From Terribium retamae (lineage in GTDB: Bacteria; Pseudomonadota; Alphaproteobacteria; Rhizobiales; Rhizobiaceae): a stretch of DNA of 64,000 nucleotides. The stretch is from contig NZ_JAKREW010000010.1 in the NCBI RefSeq assembly GCF_022347545.1, forward strand, positions 97,423 to 161,422. The letters run 5' to 3'. The position numbers and the translations under genes are program-made. The notes under the pieces were generated by a model. That model was not told the origin of the DNA, made no database searches, and was given only the letters and a program-made list of their open reading frames with translations. Positions 16,361-23,926 of this stretch are shown in pieces; position 1 is the stretch's first letter; each line of letters begins with the position of its first letter.

Positions 16361-16633
16361 ATGCCTGAAAAATGGTCTGCCGAAGTCACTGAAAAAAGCG
16401 ATGCCCTCACCTTGGAGGAAGGCGTCTTCGAATCCGAAGATCCGGAAAAGATCGCTGCGTCGCTGAAGCGTTCGGCCGAAAAAAGTCACCGGCGCAAATC
16501 GGAGCCTTTCCGTTCGGCTATGTCCATGCTGACTTTTTACATCAACCGGGCCGGCAAGAACTTGCCTGCGTCGCAGAAGAAAGTTCTCGAACAGGCGAAG
16601 GTGGAACTGCGCAAGGAATTTGGGCGCGAGTAG
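16361..16633 (+). CDS. DUF3175 protein
   Basis: A 90-residue protein with the full DUF3175 pattern: WSAEVTEKSDALTLEEGVFE, IAASLKRSAEKSHRRKSEPF and SAMSMLTFYINRAGK. The function is unknown; the basic central part suggests nucleic-acid contact. The Shine-Dalgarno GCAGGAGG and an EcfG-type promoter precede it, so it is probably stress-induced. A hairpin terminator follows. Confidence 0.88.
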   Translation: MPEKWSAEVTEKSDALTLEEGVFESEDPEKIAASLKRSAEKSHRRKSEPFRSAMSMLTFYINRAGKNLPASQKKVLEQAKVELRKEFGRE

Positions 16634-16642
16634 GCGTGATCA

Positions 16643-16675
16643 CCTGGAAGCGCCGCCGAGGCGATCGCTTCCAGG
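16643..16675 (+). terminator. Rho-independent terminator after the DUF3175 gene
   Basis: A 10-base perfect stem (CCTGGAAGCG / CGCTTCCAGG) is followed by GACGTGTTTTT. It sits between the convergent DUF3175 and CBS genes. Confidence 0.7.
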
Positions 16676-16698
16676 GACGTGTTTTTCAGGGAACCCCG

Positions 16699-17136
16699 TT
16701 AGTGGGTGGTTTGCGAATGCTCTCCACCGCGCTGCGATATGCCGCCGAGTGCCTCGCCGGCGTGCGCAGCCTCGCCGTTCGTCGCGAGGTCGCCGAGCGA
16801 CACAATGCCCACCAGCCGCTTATCCCTGTTGAGGACCGGCAGACGGCGAACCTGAATGTCACCCATGTTCTGAAGCACTGCGCTGACTTCCTCGTCGTCG
16901 AAACAATATTTGACATCGGACGTCATTACGTCCCGCACCGGCGTTTCCGGTCCTTTGCCCATGGCAACACCACGAACCGCGATGTCGCGGTCGGTGACCA
17001 TTCCGATCAGATGATCACCTTCTGCTACAGGAAGCAGCCCGGCGTCCAGGCTGGCCATCGCCTGCGCCACGTCGCGCAGCGTGGCATCCGGCATGGCAAT
17101 TCGTACGTCCTTGGTCATGCAATCTCGTACTCTCAT
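16699..17136 (-). CDS. CBS-domain protein
   Basis: A 145-residue protein made of two CBS motifs (VRDCMTKDVRIAMPDATL and VRDVMTSDVKYCFDDEEV, each followed by a GIV/GMV-containing strand). Pairs of CBS motifs bind adenine nucleotides and sense energy state. A Shine-Dalgarno (GGGAGATCACC) precedes the ATG. Only a poor EcfG-like site (GGAAC without GTT) lies upstream, so I do not claim stress control for it. Confidence 0.88.
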   Translation of the reverse strand: MRVRDCMTKDVRIAMPDATLRDVAQAMASLDAGLLPVAEGDHLIGMVTDRDIAVRGVAMGKGPETPVRDVMTSDVKYCFDDEEVSAVLQNMGDIQVRRLPVLNRDKRLVGIVSLGDLATNGEAAHAGEALGGISQRGGEHSQTTH

Positions 17137-17253
17137 GGTGATCTCCCAGGGTTCGACGCCCCACGCCGATCGAGTCGATGCAAGCCCAATGAACGGGCAG
17201 CTAAAACGTTCCGATGAAAGTCAGCTTCGCTGCCGGCCCATGCGCAGTTTCTC

Positions 17254-17279
17254 GGAACAAGAGCGTCGATGGCGTCGTT
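17254..17279 (+). promoter_or_regulatory. EcfG-type promoter for the iron permease gene
   Basis: GGAAC, 17 bases, CGTT, ending 34 bases before the ATG at 17314. Confidence 0.75.
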
Positions 17280-17313
17280 CTCGCCCTGCCGGCGGCGAGG
17301 CAGGAACAGGTCC

Positions 17314-17721
17314 ATGAAATCGGAAAAGATATTCACCCAGGTTGCGAACGCGGTGGCTCATGCCGCCGGAAAGGCACTGACCTTCGGGCTCTGCGTCCTC
17401 GCTGTGCTGGCTTGGGCGGTGACCGGGCCCTATTTCGGCTATTCAGATACCTGGCAATTGATCATCAACACCAGCACGACCATCGTCACGTTCCTTATGG
17501 TCTTCCTGATCCAGAACACCCAGAACAGGGACAATGCTGCGATCCAAACCAAGCTGGATGAATTGATCAGAGCGTCGGAAGCAAAGAACAACCTGATCGG
17601 CATCGAACATCTGACGGAGCGAGAGGTCGAGCAGCTTCGCAGGCAAATTGAGCAGAAGGTGGCCGCCCTGACGGCGAGCAAACCGCTCCCGAAGCAAGGT
17701 TCATCAGCCCGCAGCGGATAA
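17314..17721 (+). CDS. Low-affinity iron permease family membrane protein
   Basis: A 135-residue protein with two membrane helices (ALTFGLCVLAVLAWAVTG and IINTSTTIVTFLMVFLIQN), then NTQNRDNAAIQTKLDELI and a helical cytoplasmic tail. This is the bacterial version of the low-affinity iron permease family (PF04120 by recollection). Bacterial members are often stress-induced and iron transport by them is unproven. The ATG (MKSEKIF) is preceded by an EcfG-type promoter. Confidence 0.85.
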   Translation: MKSEKIFTQVANAVAHAAGKALTFGLCVLAVLAWAVTGPYFGYSDTWQLIINTSTTIVTFLMVFLIQNTQNRDNAAIQTKLDELIRASEAKNNLIGIEHLTEREVEQLRRQIEQKVAALTASKPLPKQGSSARSG

Positions 17722-17928
17722 CGCTGCTACCTTTTCCGGCGGGCCAGATACCGGCGGGATCTTGCTTGTCTCGAAACGCTGTGGCGGGTCGCGGGTTTCA
17801 TCAGGATTCGGACGAGGAATCTCATCTGGCAGACGGTCGGGTTCCGGCTCCTTGATGGGAGGCGTCTGGTCAGGAATAGGAGGAGGCTCAGGTTGCTGCG
17901 GCTCGGGTGTGTTTGGCAAAATGGCCAT
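17704..17928 (-). CDS. Proline-rich small hypothetical protein
   Basis: A 74-residue protein of low complexity, rich in Pro, Glu and Asp (QQPEPPPIPDQTPPIKEPEP). No domain or membrane segment is visible. It overlaps the tail of the convergent iron permease gene by 18 bases. An EcfG-type promoter 73 bases upstream of the ATG makes it more likely to be real. The function is unknown. Confidence 0.6.
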   Translation of the reverse strand: MAILPNTPEPQQPEPPPIPDQTPPIKEPEPDRLPDEIPRPNPDETRDPPQRFETSKIPPVSGPPEKVAALSAAG

Positions 17929-18000
17929 CGCAAAAACCCCTGTCTGTTATCGAACGATTAACAAGCCGAACGGTCGGGTTCAGTAACTTGCTAAGGAGGG

Positions 18001-18026
18001 AACCCGACCTCAGCCCTTGAGGTTCC
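18001..18026 (-). promoter_or_regulatory. EcfG-type promoter for the proline-rich protein
   Basis: On the minus strand GGAAC, 17 bases, GGTT. It lies 73 bases upstream of the ATG at 17928. Confidence 0.5.
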
Positions 18027-18098
18027 CTCACAGAATGTTTCAGCGGCAGCCGCCGTCGGGCGGCACGGCAGTTGTGAACTTCCGGAAGCCGAAATTTG

Positions 18099-18123
18099 GG
18101 AACCGCGGACTGCGGCGTGGGTT
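18099..18123 (+). promoter_or_regulatory. EcfG-type promoter for the 105-residue protein
   Basis: GGAAC, 16 bases, GGTT, ending 31 bases before the ATG at 18155. Confidence 0.6.
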
Positions 18124-18154
18124 GGTTCGATAAGGCTTCGATAAGGAGGTTTTC

Positions 18155-18472
18155 ATGCAGATCCTGAAGACGATCGTCGACCATGGCGCCATGCCTGTCG
18201 TGGAATTTCACGGCGAGGGTGGGGAAGAAATCCAGGTTCGGCTCAGGGCCCGGTCGCCGGCGGACGACGACGAGACACTTATTGAGGTGGCAAAGGTGAT
18301 GATGTTGCATGCGGCCGCCTTTGACCCGCCGATTGAGACCAGTGAGCGTAGCGCCCATGAACCGAAAACCAGGATGGAGCACCGTGCCAGGGCTTATTTG
18401 CCCGACGGTCATGCCGACATGTCGGCCGATCCAGTTGTGAGGAACTTATCCGATGACACAAAAGAACAGTAA
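18155..18472 (+). CDS. Hypothetical protein, stress island
   Basis: A 105-residue protein that I do not recognise. The first 60 residues look like a compact alpha/beta domain (MQILKTIVDHGAMPVVEFHG, EVAKVMMLHAAAFDPP). The rest is polar. Its middle (AKVMMLHAAAFDPP) vaguely recalls the QAMAMMAHTVSTPGP part of the acidic protein upstream of Ku, so the two may be distant relatives. A textbook Shine-Dalgarno (ATAAGGAGGTTTTC) and an EcfG-type promoter support it. Its end overlaps the next small gene. Confidence 0.78.
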   Translation: MQILKTIVDHGAMPVVEFHGEGGEEIQVRLRARSPADDDETLIEVAKVMMLHAAAFDPPIETSERSAHEPKTRMEHRARAYLPDGHADMSADPVVRNLSDDTKEQ

Positions 18473-18629
18473 GTCGACAGCTGAACCGGCGACGGTGGAC
18501 CCTGTGGTGAAATTCCTGGCCGAGCACACCGATCTTTCTCCGAACCAGGCGAAAGATCTGGTCGAACGCGAAGGTCGGAACTTGAACAAGCTGCGTAAGA
18601 TTGCCCGGACGATGAAAGCCGAAGGATAA
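18453..18629 (+). CDS. Small DUF3606-like protein
   Basis: A 58-residue protein whose C-terminal 40 residues (VVKFLAEHTDLSPNQAKDLV, then NLNKLRKIARTM) resemble short DUF3606-type helix pairs found in many rhizobial stress proteins. The ATG overlaps the previous gene by 20 bases and has a GAGGA ribosome site. The domain assignment is by eye and tentative. A hairpin terminator follows. Confidence 0.7.
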   Translation: MTQKNSKSTAEPATVDPVVKFLAEHTDLSPNQAKDLVEREGRNLNKLRKIARTMKAEG

Positions 18630-18665
18630 GGGATCTTCGGCCGCCAACTTCTAGGGCTCTGGGGC

Positions 18666-18688
18666 GGAGGCGATACGAAATCGCCTCC
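18666..18688. terminator. Hairpin between convergent genes
   Basis: A 9-base perfect stem (GGAGGCGAT / ATCGCCTCC) with a 5-base loop sits between the DUF3606-like gene and the convergent DUF892 gene. It lacks a strong T run, so termination is plausible but not certain. Confidence 0.5.
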
Positions 18689-18697
18689 TTGACCCGG

Positions 18698-19201
18698 TCA
18701 AGCAGCCCGGAGGTTGATGGCGGCTTCGGCGATCTCCGAGAGCTTTTTGTCAGCTGCCTTTTCCTGTTTCAGATTTTGTTCCAACACCGCCGCACAATCG
18801 TCACGGCCGAGATCCTTCGCCCAGCTGATCAGCGTGCCGTATCGGGTGATTTCATAATGCTCGACCGCCTGGGCAGAGGCGATAATTGCGGCGTCAAGCA
18901 CCTTCTTGTCGGCCACATCCCCGGTGACGTCCTTCGCTTCCTGCAAAATGCCGTCGATAGCTGGGCAATCGACCGCCTTGATCTTCTGGCCATATAGATC
19001 GAACACCTGCTCGACGCGTTCGATATGCCCTTTGGTCTCCTCGAGATGATGGGCAAGGCCCTCCCTGAGTTTCTCGTCAGTGGCCTTACCGATCATGGTC
19101 GGCAGAGCTTTAGCGATCTGCTGCTCGGCGTAATAGATGTCCTGCAGGGTGTGTACGAACAGGTCGTCGAGAGTTTTGATGTCCTTTGAGAACAATCCCA
19201 T
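18698..19201 (-). CDS. DUF892/YciE-type ferritin-like protein
   Basis: A 167-residue four-helix protein of the YciE family: TLDDLFVHTLQDIYYAEQQI at the start, then HLEETKGHIERVEQVF with the ExxH-type residues, and EHYEITRYGTLISWAK. The family is stress-induced and ferritin-like, and may bind metals. The ATG (MGLFSKDIK) follows an AAAGGAATTG ribosome site. A perfect EcfG-type promoter lies upstream. Confidence 0.92.
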   Translation of the reverse strand: MGLFSKDIKTLDDLFVHTLQDIYYAEQQIAKALPTMIGKATDEKLREGLAHHLEETKGHIERVEQVFDLYGQKIKAVDCPAIDGILQEAKDVTGDVADKKVLDAAIIASAQAVEHYEITRYGTLISWAKDLGRDDCAAVLEQNLKQEKAADKKLSEIAEAAINLRAA

Positions 19202-19253
19202 TTTCAATTCCTTTCGCTGGTTGGGCAGTCGCCGGAACGGTGACTGTGTCCGC

Positions 19254-19278
19254 AACGTCCGCTCTCATGGCTCGTTCC
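19254..19278 (-). promoter_or_regulatory. EcfG-type promoter for the DUF892 gene
   Basis: On the minus strand GGAAC, 16 bases, CGTT: perfect consensus. It ends 52 bases before the ATG at 19201. Confidence 0.8.
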
Positions 19279-19337
19279 AGAAAATTGCTTCGACGCGTGC
19301 GCCGGTCCGGCCGTCTGGTCACAGGATGCGCGTACCG

Positions 19338-19877
19338 CTAGCGGTAAGGGGCACGTCTGCGTTCAGGAAATTCCTCGGCCGGCGCATCAGGGTCGGAAAA
19401 GTACGCATCGCGGCGAGCACTGATGTCCACGGCGCCATTTGAAACCAGAATCGAGCGGATCGCCGCTGCGTCTGCGGAATCGGTCTGCACGGCCACCAGC
19501 ACACCGCCTCGGCGTACGCCTTCCGTATAGAGTTCCGCTTCATCCTTTGAGACGCCAGCACCTGCCAAGGCGCCGACGAGGCCGCCGGCCACGCCGCCCG
19601 CAGCGGCACCGGCAGCCATCGCTGCGAGCCAACCCGCTGCGACGACCGGGCCGATGCCTGGTATAGCGATGAGCCCAAGACCAGCGAGAAGACCGCCGGC
19701 GCCGCCGGCAAGCACTCCGACGCCGGCACCGGCGGCAGCGCCATCACCGGCTTCCGTTTCCGGTTTTGATGATCCGACAAGGCTTATTTTGTCACTCGCA
19801 ATGCCAGCCCTTTCCAGGTCTTCGATGGCGGTGCGTGCCTGTTCGCGTGTGTCGAACAGTCCGGTGACCGTTTGCAT
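19338..19877 (-). CDS. General stress protein 17M-like (YflT) glycine-zipper protein
   Basis: A 179-residue protein. Its N-terminal 35 residues (TVTGLFDTREQARTAIEDLE, ASDKISLV) match the general stress protein 17M domain. A long Gly/Ala-rich hydrophobic middle (about residues 47-108) follows, then a second small alpha/beta repeat (GVLVAVQTDSADAAAI). The Gly/Ala stretch could pack in or on the membrane. It follows the exported PepSY-like gene by 42 bases and shares its promoter. Confidence 0.85.
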   Translation of the reverse strand: MQTVTGLFDTREQARTAIEDLERAGIASDKISLVGSSKPETEAGDGAAAGAGVGVLAGGAGGLLAGLGLIAIPGIGPVVAAGWLAAMAAGAAAGGVAGGLVGALAGAGVSKDEAELYTEGVRRGGVLVAVQTDSADAAAIRSILVSNGAVDISARRDAYFSDPDAPAEEFPERRRAPYR

Positions 19878-19919
19878 GATGAGCTCCTTTCTCGCTGGAT
19901 AGATGGAAAGCGAATGCCC

Positions 19920-20240
19920 TCAAAGGGCGCCTTCCGTGATGTTGCCCTGATAGTCGAGCGCAACAGATATCGGCACGCCGTTCTTCTGGGCTGACGCACG
20001 CCAAACGCCGTCCTCTCCAAGTTTCAGATTGGTGATGTCGGCGAAGCCCTTCTGTTCAATCCGATCGCGGGCCTGGCTTTCGGTGAAGCTGTTCTTGCCT
20101 TTAACCGGAGCCATCGGGTTGGTGGAATCCGGCGTCGTGACGGAGGGCTTGATCGGCGCGGTCTGCTGGGAGGGTTGTTGCTGGGCAACGGCTGCGCCGG
20201 CAATGGCCAGCGCTCCCAGGGCAAAGGCGAAAAGTCTCAT
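19920..20240 (-). CDS. Exported PepSY-like small protein
   Basis: A 106-residue protein with a signal peptide (MRLFAFALGALAIAGAAVAQ), a Pro/Gln/Thr-rich linker and a PepSY-like C-terminal domain (FTESQARDRIEQKGFADI, then LKLGEDGVWRASAQ). A Shine-Dalgarno (AGGAGGTCATCG) fixes the start. The function is unknown; it is probably periplasmic and stress-induced. Confidence 0.82.
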   Translation of the reverse strand: MRLFAFALGALAIAGAAVAQQQPSQQTAPIKPSVTTPDSTNPMAPVKGKNSFTESQARDRIEQKGFADITNLKLGEDGVWRASAQKNGVPISVALDYQGNITEGAL

Positions 20241-20355
20241 CGATGACCTCCTGTTTGTTGACGGGACAAACTGTGCTCTCGAGCATGAAGCTCGAAAGCG
20301 CATGGGGCCCTGAACAAGCGTAGTCACCGCGTCGCCGGCGCCCCATTTGGTGGCC

Positions 20356-20380
20356 AACCCGAGGTTCCTCCCTTCGTTCC
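20356..20380 (-). promoter_or_regulatory. EcfG-type promoter for the PepSY-like and YflT-like genes
   Basis: On the minus strand GGAAC, 16 bases, GGTT. It lies 115 bases upstream of the ATG at 20240, leaving a fairly long leader. Confidence 0.5.
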
Positions 20381-20436
20381 AAATGTTTTTTGAAAATGTG
20401 GCTCCAGCCGCGCAGAGCCCGATTTCGAAAATAAAT

Positions 20437-20462
20437 GGAACATGAGGACGGCTGGAAACGTT
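20437..20462 (+). promoter_or_regulatory. EcfG-type promoter for the DUF3309 gene
   Basis: GGAAC, 17 bases, CGTT, ending 57 bases before the ATG at 20520. Confidence 0.7.
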
Positions 20463-20519
20463 CGGTTTTCGTTCAGCTTGAATTCAAGGCTGTTTCAAGA
20501 ATTTCGGAAGGAGAGAACC

Positions 20520-20684
20520 ATGAGCCTCGGCACAATTCTTATCATCATCCTGATTCTTATCTTGCTCGGCGGTTTCAGTGGACTCGGCGGCGGTCCGTTT
20601 TACGGGACCGGCTACTATGGCGGCGGCGGTCTTTCTCTGCTGCTGATAATTATCGTTGTCCTGGTGCTGTTGGGGCGCATCTGA
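20520..20684 (+). CDS. DUF3309 small membrane protein
   Basis: A 54-residue protein with two hydrophobic helices (TILIIILILILLGG and LSLLLIIIVVLVLLGRI) joined by a Gly/Tyr-rich loop (GGGPFYGTGYYGGGG), the DUF3309 pattern. The Shine-Dalgarno GGAAGGAGAG precedes the ATG. The function is unknown; it is probably an inner-membrane stress protein. Confidence 0.85.
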   Translation: MSLGTILIIILILILLGGFSGLGGGPFYGTGYYGGGGLSLLLIIIVVLVLLGRI

Positions 20685-20700
20685 CGAGGGGGCCGGCCTC

Positions 20701-20877
20701 ATGCCCGAGAAGATTTCAGAACAAAAAGCCAAGCAGGGGCGCAAAGGTACCCATGTGCTGTTGATCCTGTTGGTCAGTCTTGCTCTCGCACTGATCGTGT
20801 GGGGGGCGGTTGAGATTTATGGGCGCACAAGCACGGACGCCGGATCGGCTCCACCAGTCACGCAGAGCCAGCCCTAG
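20701..20877 (+). CDS. Small single-span membrane protein
   Basis: A 58-residue protein with a basic N-terminus, one membrane helix (HVLLILLVSLALALIVWGAV) and a short Ser/Thr/Pro periplasmic tail. It starts 17 bases after the DUF3309 stop, so the two probably form one transcript. I do not recognise a family. Confidence 0.7.
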   Translation: MPEKISEQKAKQGRKGTHVLLILLVSLALALIVWGAVEIYGRTSTDAGSAPPVTQSQP

Positions 20878-20915
20878 CGAAGCGAGATATCCAGTCACCA
20901 AGGAGCGAGAGGATC

Positions 20916-21356
20916 ATGCTTAATCTGGCGACCAAAAATCCCGAGGAGTTAGAGCAGCTTCAGAAACAGGCGGCCGCCCGCTTTGCACCTGAATTCCTGC
21001 GTGCTGCGTTACAGCGGCTGTCCAAACTTCATGGCGAGGAGGAATTAGACAAGTTCGAACGCACAATGATCGCCCTCCTCGAGGGCCAGAGTGAAGAAGG
21101 TGAAGCGGATTTTGCTCTGCTCAAGGAATTCGCGATCGAGCAGCTCTATCAGGTAATCCGGGAGGCCAAAGAATTCCCGGATACAAAGCAGCGGCTTGAG
21201 GACATCGCGAAACGGCGTACCCTGGGTCGCTCCGAAGACTCCAGGACTTTGGAAGAGCAGCTTCAGTCCGGATTGGAAGACAGCTTCCCGGCGAGCGATC
21301 CGCCGGCAGTCGTTTCGTCAGCCATCCCAGGCGGCAAGGAAAAGCAAAAGGATTAG
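20916..21356 (+). CDS. Hypothetical helical protein with a C-terminal LEDSFPASDPP motif
   Basis: A 146-residue, highly charged, probably all-helical protein (PEELEQLQKQAAARFAPEFL, LSKLHGEEELDKFERTMIAL). The tail contains LQSGLEDSFPASDPPAVV, a motif that I remember at the ends of various small alphaproteobacterial stress proteins. The function is unknown. It follows the small membrane protein by 38 bases with a GGAGCGAGAGG ribosome site and is closed by a strong terminator. Confidence 0.8.
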   Translation: MLNLATKNPEELEQLQKQAAARFAPEFLRAALQRLSKLHGEEELDKFERTMIALLEGQSEEGEADFALLKEFAIEQLYQVIREAKEFPDTKQRLEDIAKRRTLGRSEDSRTLEEQLQSGLEDSFPASDPPAVVSSAIPGGKEKQKD

Positions 21357-21378
21357 ATCTCCAGCCTGCATTAGCAGG

Positions 21379-21406
21379 GGGTCCGCGATGACCACATCGC
21401 GGACCC
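21379..21406 (+). terminator. Rho-independent terminator between convergent genes
   Basis: A 12-base perfect stem (GGGTCCGCGATG / CATCGCGGACCC) with a 4-base loop is followed by TTCTT. It closes the DUF3309-to-helical-protein transcript and faces the SDR gene end. Confidence 0.8.
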
Positions 21407-21414
21407 TTCTTGAT

Positions 21415-22386
21415 TCAATAACCACCGACAATGGGGACGATCTCGCCGGTGATGTAGCTGGAACAATGCGGGGATGAGAGGAAGACATAGGCAGGCGCGA
21501 TCTCTTCCGGCTGCGCCGGCCGCTTCATCGGCGTGTCCGCTCCAAACTTCGCTACGCTCTCGGCCGGCTTGTCGGCAGGGTTGAGTGGACTCCAGACCGG
21601 TCCCGGCGCGACGGCGTTGACCCTGATGCCACGCTTTATCAGGTGAGCTGCCAGCGCCTTGGTGAACGCGTGTATTCCGCCCTTCGTCATGGAGTAGTCG
21701 AGAAGACCTCCACTGCCCTCGATCCCCGTTACAGAGCCGGTATTGATGATGGCGGAGCCTGGAGCCATGTGCCGAACGGCCGCTTGTGCCATGAAGAAAT
21801 ATCCGTGAAGGTTGGTCTCCAGTGTCATCGCGAACTGTTCTTCCGAAATGTCCGCGATATCGGCTGCGTGAATCTGGAAGGCGGCATTGTTCACCAGCAC
21901 ATCGAGCCGCCCCAATTGCTTGACGGTTTCGCTCACGACCTGTTCGCATTGCTCCCGCTTGCCGACATCGCCGGGCAGGAGAATACAACGCCGTCCTTCG
22001 GCCTCGACCGCCTTCTTTGTAGCGGCTGCATCGCTGTGCTCCGAAAGATAACTGATCGCCACGTCGGCGCCTTCGCGAGCAAATAGAACGGCCACGGAGC
22101 GACCGATCCCGGAATCGCCCCCGGTGATCAGTGCAACCTTGCCGGCCAGTTTTTCCGAGCCGAGATAATAGGGGGCGTCATAAAGCGGCGCGGGCTCGAC
22201 CTCCGTTTCCTTGCCCGGTTTGGCCAGGTGCTGTTTGGGAAATGGCGGTTCGGGATAGATACGTGCGCCCGCCTGCATCGCATCTCCGTTCTTGGTTTTT
22301 GGGGGCTGCTTTTGGTCTTTGCTGTCGACCTCGCGCTGGATTTCGCGTTGCTTCAGCGCGGCATTGTTCCCAGAGACGCTTGCCAT
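21415..22386 (-). CDS. SDR-family oxidoreductase (YhxC/general-stress type)
   Basis: A 323-residue short-chain dehydrogenase with an N-terminal extension of about 80 residues rich in charge and proline (YPEPPFPKQHLAKPGKE). The NAD(P) motif is GGDSGIGRS, then NNAAF, and the catalytic Tyr-Lys is in LDYSMTKGG. Enzymes with this extension are typical of general-stress regulons (B. subtilis YhxC/YdaD). The substrate is unknown. It follows the KGG-type gene by 12 bases and shares its EcfG-type promoter. Confidence 0.9.
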   Translation of the reverse strand: MASVSGNNAALKQREIQREVDSKDQKQPPKTKNGDAMQAGARIYPEPPFPKQHLAKPGKETEVEPAPLYDAPYYLGSEKLAGKVALITGGDSGIGRSVAVLFAREGADVAISYLSEHSDAAATKKAVEAEGRRCILLPGDVGKREQCEQVVSETVKQLGRLDVLVNNAAFQIHAADIADISEEQFAMTLETNLHGYFFMAQAAVRHMAPGSAIINTGSVTGIEGSGGLLDYSMTKGGIHAFTKALAAHLIKRGIRVNAVAPGPVWSPLNPADKPAESVAKFGADTPMKRPAQPEEIAPAYVFLSSPHCSSYITGEIVPIVGGY

Positions 22387-22398
22387 CTGCCGATCTCC

Positions 22399-22704
22399 TC
22401 AATGAGCTTCGTGTCGCTTGCGGGTTGCCGCGGCCTTCTTCGCCGAGGCGGAGCGTTCGCTTGCGGGGCGCTTGGCTGCGGCTCGGCCGCCAAGCCGTCC
22501 GCCCTTCTTGGCTGCTTCATTGGTGTCGGGTTCACCCCGACCGGAGCCTGACTTGTTGCCTCCGCCGGATTCCTTGTTGACGGTTGCCCAGGCCCGCCGT
22601 TCGGCTTCATCGTTCGAGACGCCGCGTTCCTTGTAGCCTTCCTCGATATGCTCGGCCTTGCGCTTCTGCTTGTCGGTGTATTTGTCCTTGTCGCCACGGG
22701 GCAT
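22399..22704 (-). CDS. KGG-motif / plasmid-stabilisation-like small basic protein
   Basis: A 101-residue basic, disordered-looking protein. The N-terminal YTDKQKRKAEHIEEGY and SNDEAERRAWATVNKESGGG parts are those of proteins annotated as plasmid stabilisation proteins or ChaB-like. The tail is a histone-H1-like Lys/Ala stretch (SASAKKAAATRKR) that could bind DNA. The usual name is misleading, since nothing here shows plasmid stability. It is read from an EcfG-type promoter. Confidence 0.82.
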   Translation of the reverse strand: MPRGDKDKYTDKQKRKAEHIEEGYKERGVSNDEAERRAWATVNKESGGGNKSGSGRGEPDTNEAAKKGGRLGGRAAAKRPASERSASAKKAAATRKRHEAH

Positions 22705-22747
22705 GGTGGCCTCCTTCGCTGGCTTTGTTGGTTAGGGTGTTCTGGCC

Positions 22748-22772
22748 AACGTCATGTCCTGGGGTCGGTTCC
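22748..22772 (-). promoter_or_regulatory. EcfG-type promoter for the KGG-motif and SDR genes
   Basis: On the minus strand GGAAC, 16 bases, CGTT: perfect consensus, 43 bases upstream of the ATG at 22704. It is back to back with the promoter at 22788. Confidence 0.8.
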
Positions 22773-22787
22773 GAAAAGTTGAAAACG

Positions 22788-22812
22788 GGAACCGGTGCCG
22801 ACCCAACGGGTT
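22788..22812 (+). promoter_or_regulatory. EcfG-type promoter for topoisomerase IB
   Basis: GGAAC, 16 bases, GGTT, ending 24 bases before the TTG start at 22837. Confidence 0.65.
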
Positions 22813-22836
22813 GCTGTCCCGAAGGAGGGCACTGCC

Positions 22837-23913
22837 TTGGACAATCTCGCCTCAGCAAATGGAAACTCGCGTGAAGGGGTGGAGGCCGCGCGTGCGGCTT
22901 CGTTGCGCTATGTGGAGGACGGTGAACCCGGCATCTTCCGACGCAAGGTAGGGCGCGGGTTTCGTTATGCCGACGGCAAGGGCCGTAAGATCGACGCTGA
23001 ATCCGATCTGGCCCGCATCCGCGCGCTTGCGATACCGCCGGCCTGGACGGAGGTGTGGATCTGTCGCGACGACAAGGGGCACATCCAGACGATAGGGAGG
23101 GACACCCGTGGGCGTCGCCAGTATCTCTATCATCCGGATTGGCTTCGCATGCGAGACGAGGCCAAGTTTTCGAGCCTGATCCCTTTTGCGCGCGCGCTGC
23201 CCGCAATGCGCCTGCAGGTGGACAGCGATCTGCGCAGACGTGGCTTGCCGCGCGAACGCGTGTTGGCCGTGGTCGTCTGGCTGCTCGACAACACTCTCAT
23301 TCGAATTGGCAATCCAGCCTATGCGCGGGAAAATGGCAGCTTTGGCCTGACGACACTGCGGGACAAACATGTCGAGGTTGTCGGCTCGACCTTGCGTTTT
23401 GTCTTCAAGGGCAAGTCCGGCAAGGAGTGGAAGCTGAAGCTGACTGACCGGCGTATCGCCGGCATCGTCCGCAACACGCAGGAACTGCCGGGGCAGACCC
23501 TGTTTCAATATCTGGACGAGAAGGGTGATCGATCAGCAGTGACGTCGCAAGCCGTGAATGCCTACATCGGCGACATCTGCGGCTTCAGCTCGAAGCATTT
23601 CAGGACCTGGGGCGCCACGGTGCAGGCTCTGTCCCTGTTCGCTCAGGCGTCTTTGCCCGAAACGAAGAAAGAGGTGGCTGAACTGCGCAACAGCATCATC
23701 GATAAGGTGGCCGCGAGACTCGGCAACACGCGGGCAGTCTGCCGCAGCGGCTACATCCATCCTCATATCATCACATCTTGGGAAAATGGACAGTTGCCGG
23801 CGGAACTGAAAGCAGCGGGTCCATTCAGGAGGAAGGAATTTCTCGACATCGACGAAGTCCGCACGCTCGCATGGCTGCGTCATGTGGAGGAAGGACAGAA
23901 GGCTGTTTCCTGA
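22837..23913 (+). CDS. DNA topoisomerase IB (poxvirus/bacterial type)
   Basis: A 358-residue type IB topoisomerase that relaxes supercoils through a 3'-phosphotyrosine. The active-site tyrosine is near residue 306 in CRSGYIHP. The catalytic arginine and lysine regions are visible (KHFRTWGA, GNPAYARENGSFGLTTL). I chose the TTG start (MDNLASANGNS) because AGGAGG lies 8 bases upstream; a longer GTG start at 22795 would overlap the promoter. Rhizobial stress regulons often include such a gene. Confidence 0.9.
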   Translation: MDNLASANGNSREGVEAARAASLRYVEDGEPGIFRRKVGRGFRYADGKGRKIDAESDLARIRALAIPPAWTEVWICRDDKGHIQTIGRDTRGRRQYLYHPDWLRMRDEAKFSSLIPFARALPAMRLQVDSDLRRRGLPRERVLAVVVWLLDNTLIRIGNPAYARENGSFGLTTLRDKHVEVVGSTLRFVFKGKSGKEWKLKLTDRRIAGIVRNTQELPGQTLFQYLDEKGDRSAVTSQAVNAYIGDICGFSSKHFRTWGATVQALSLFAQASLPETKKEVAELRNSIIDKVAARLGNTRAVCRSGYIHPHIITSWENGQLPAELKAAGPFRRKEFLDIDEVRTLAWLRHVEEGQKAVS

Positions 23914-23926
23914 TTTGACCAAATTC

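Noticed and set aside
17137..17230. A GGAAC site upstream of the CBS gene on the minus strand.
   Set aside because: No GTT element follows at 16 or 17 bases, so it does not meet the EcfG pattern used for the others.
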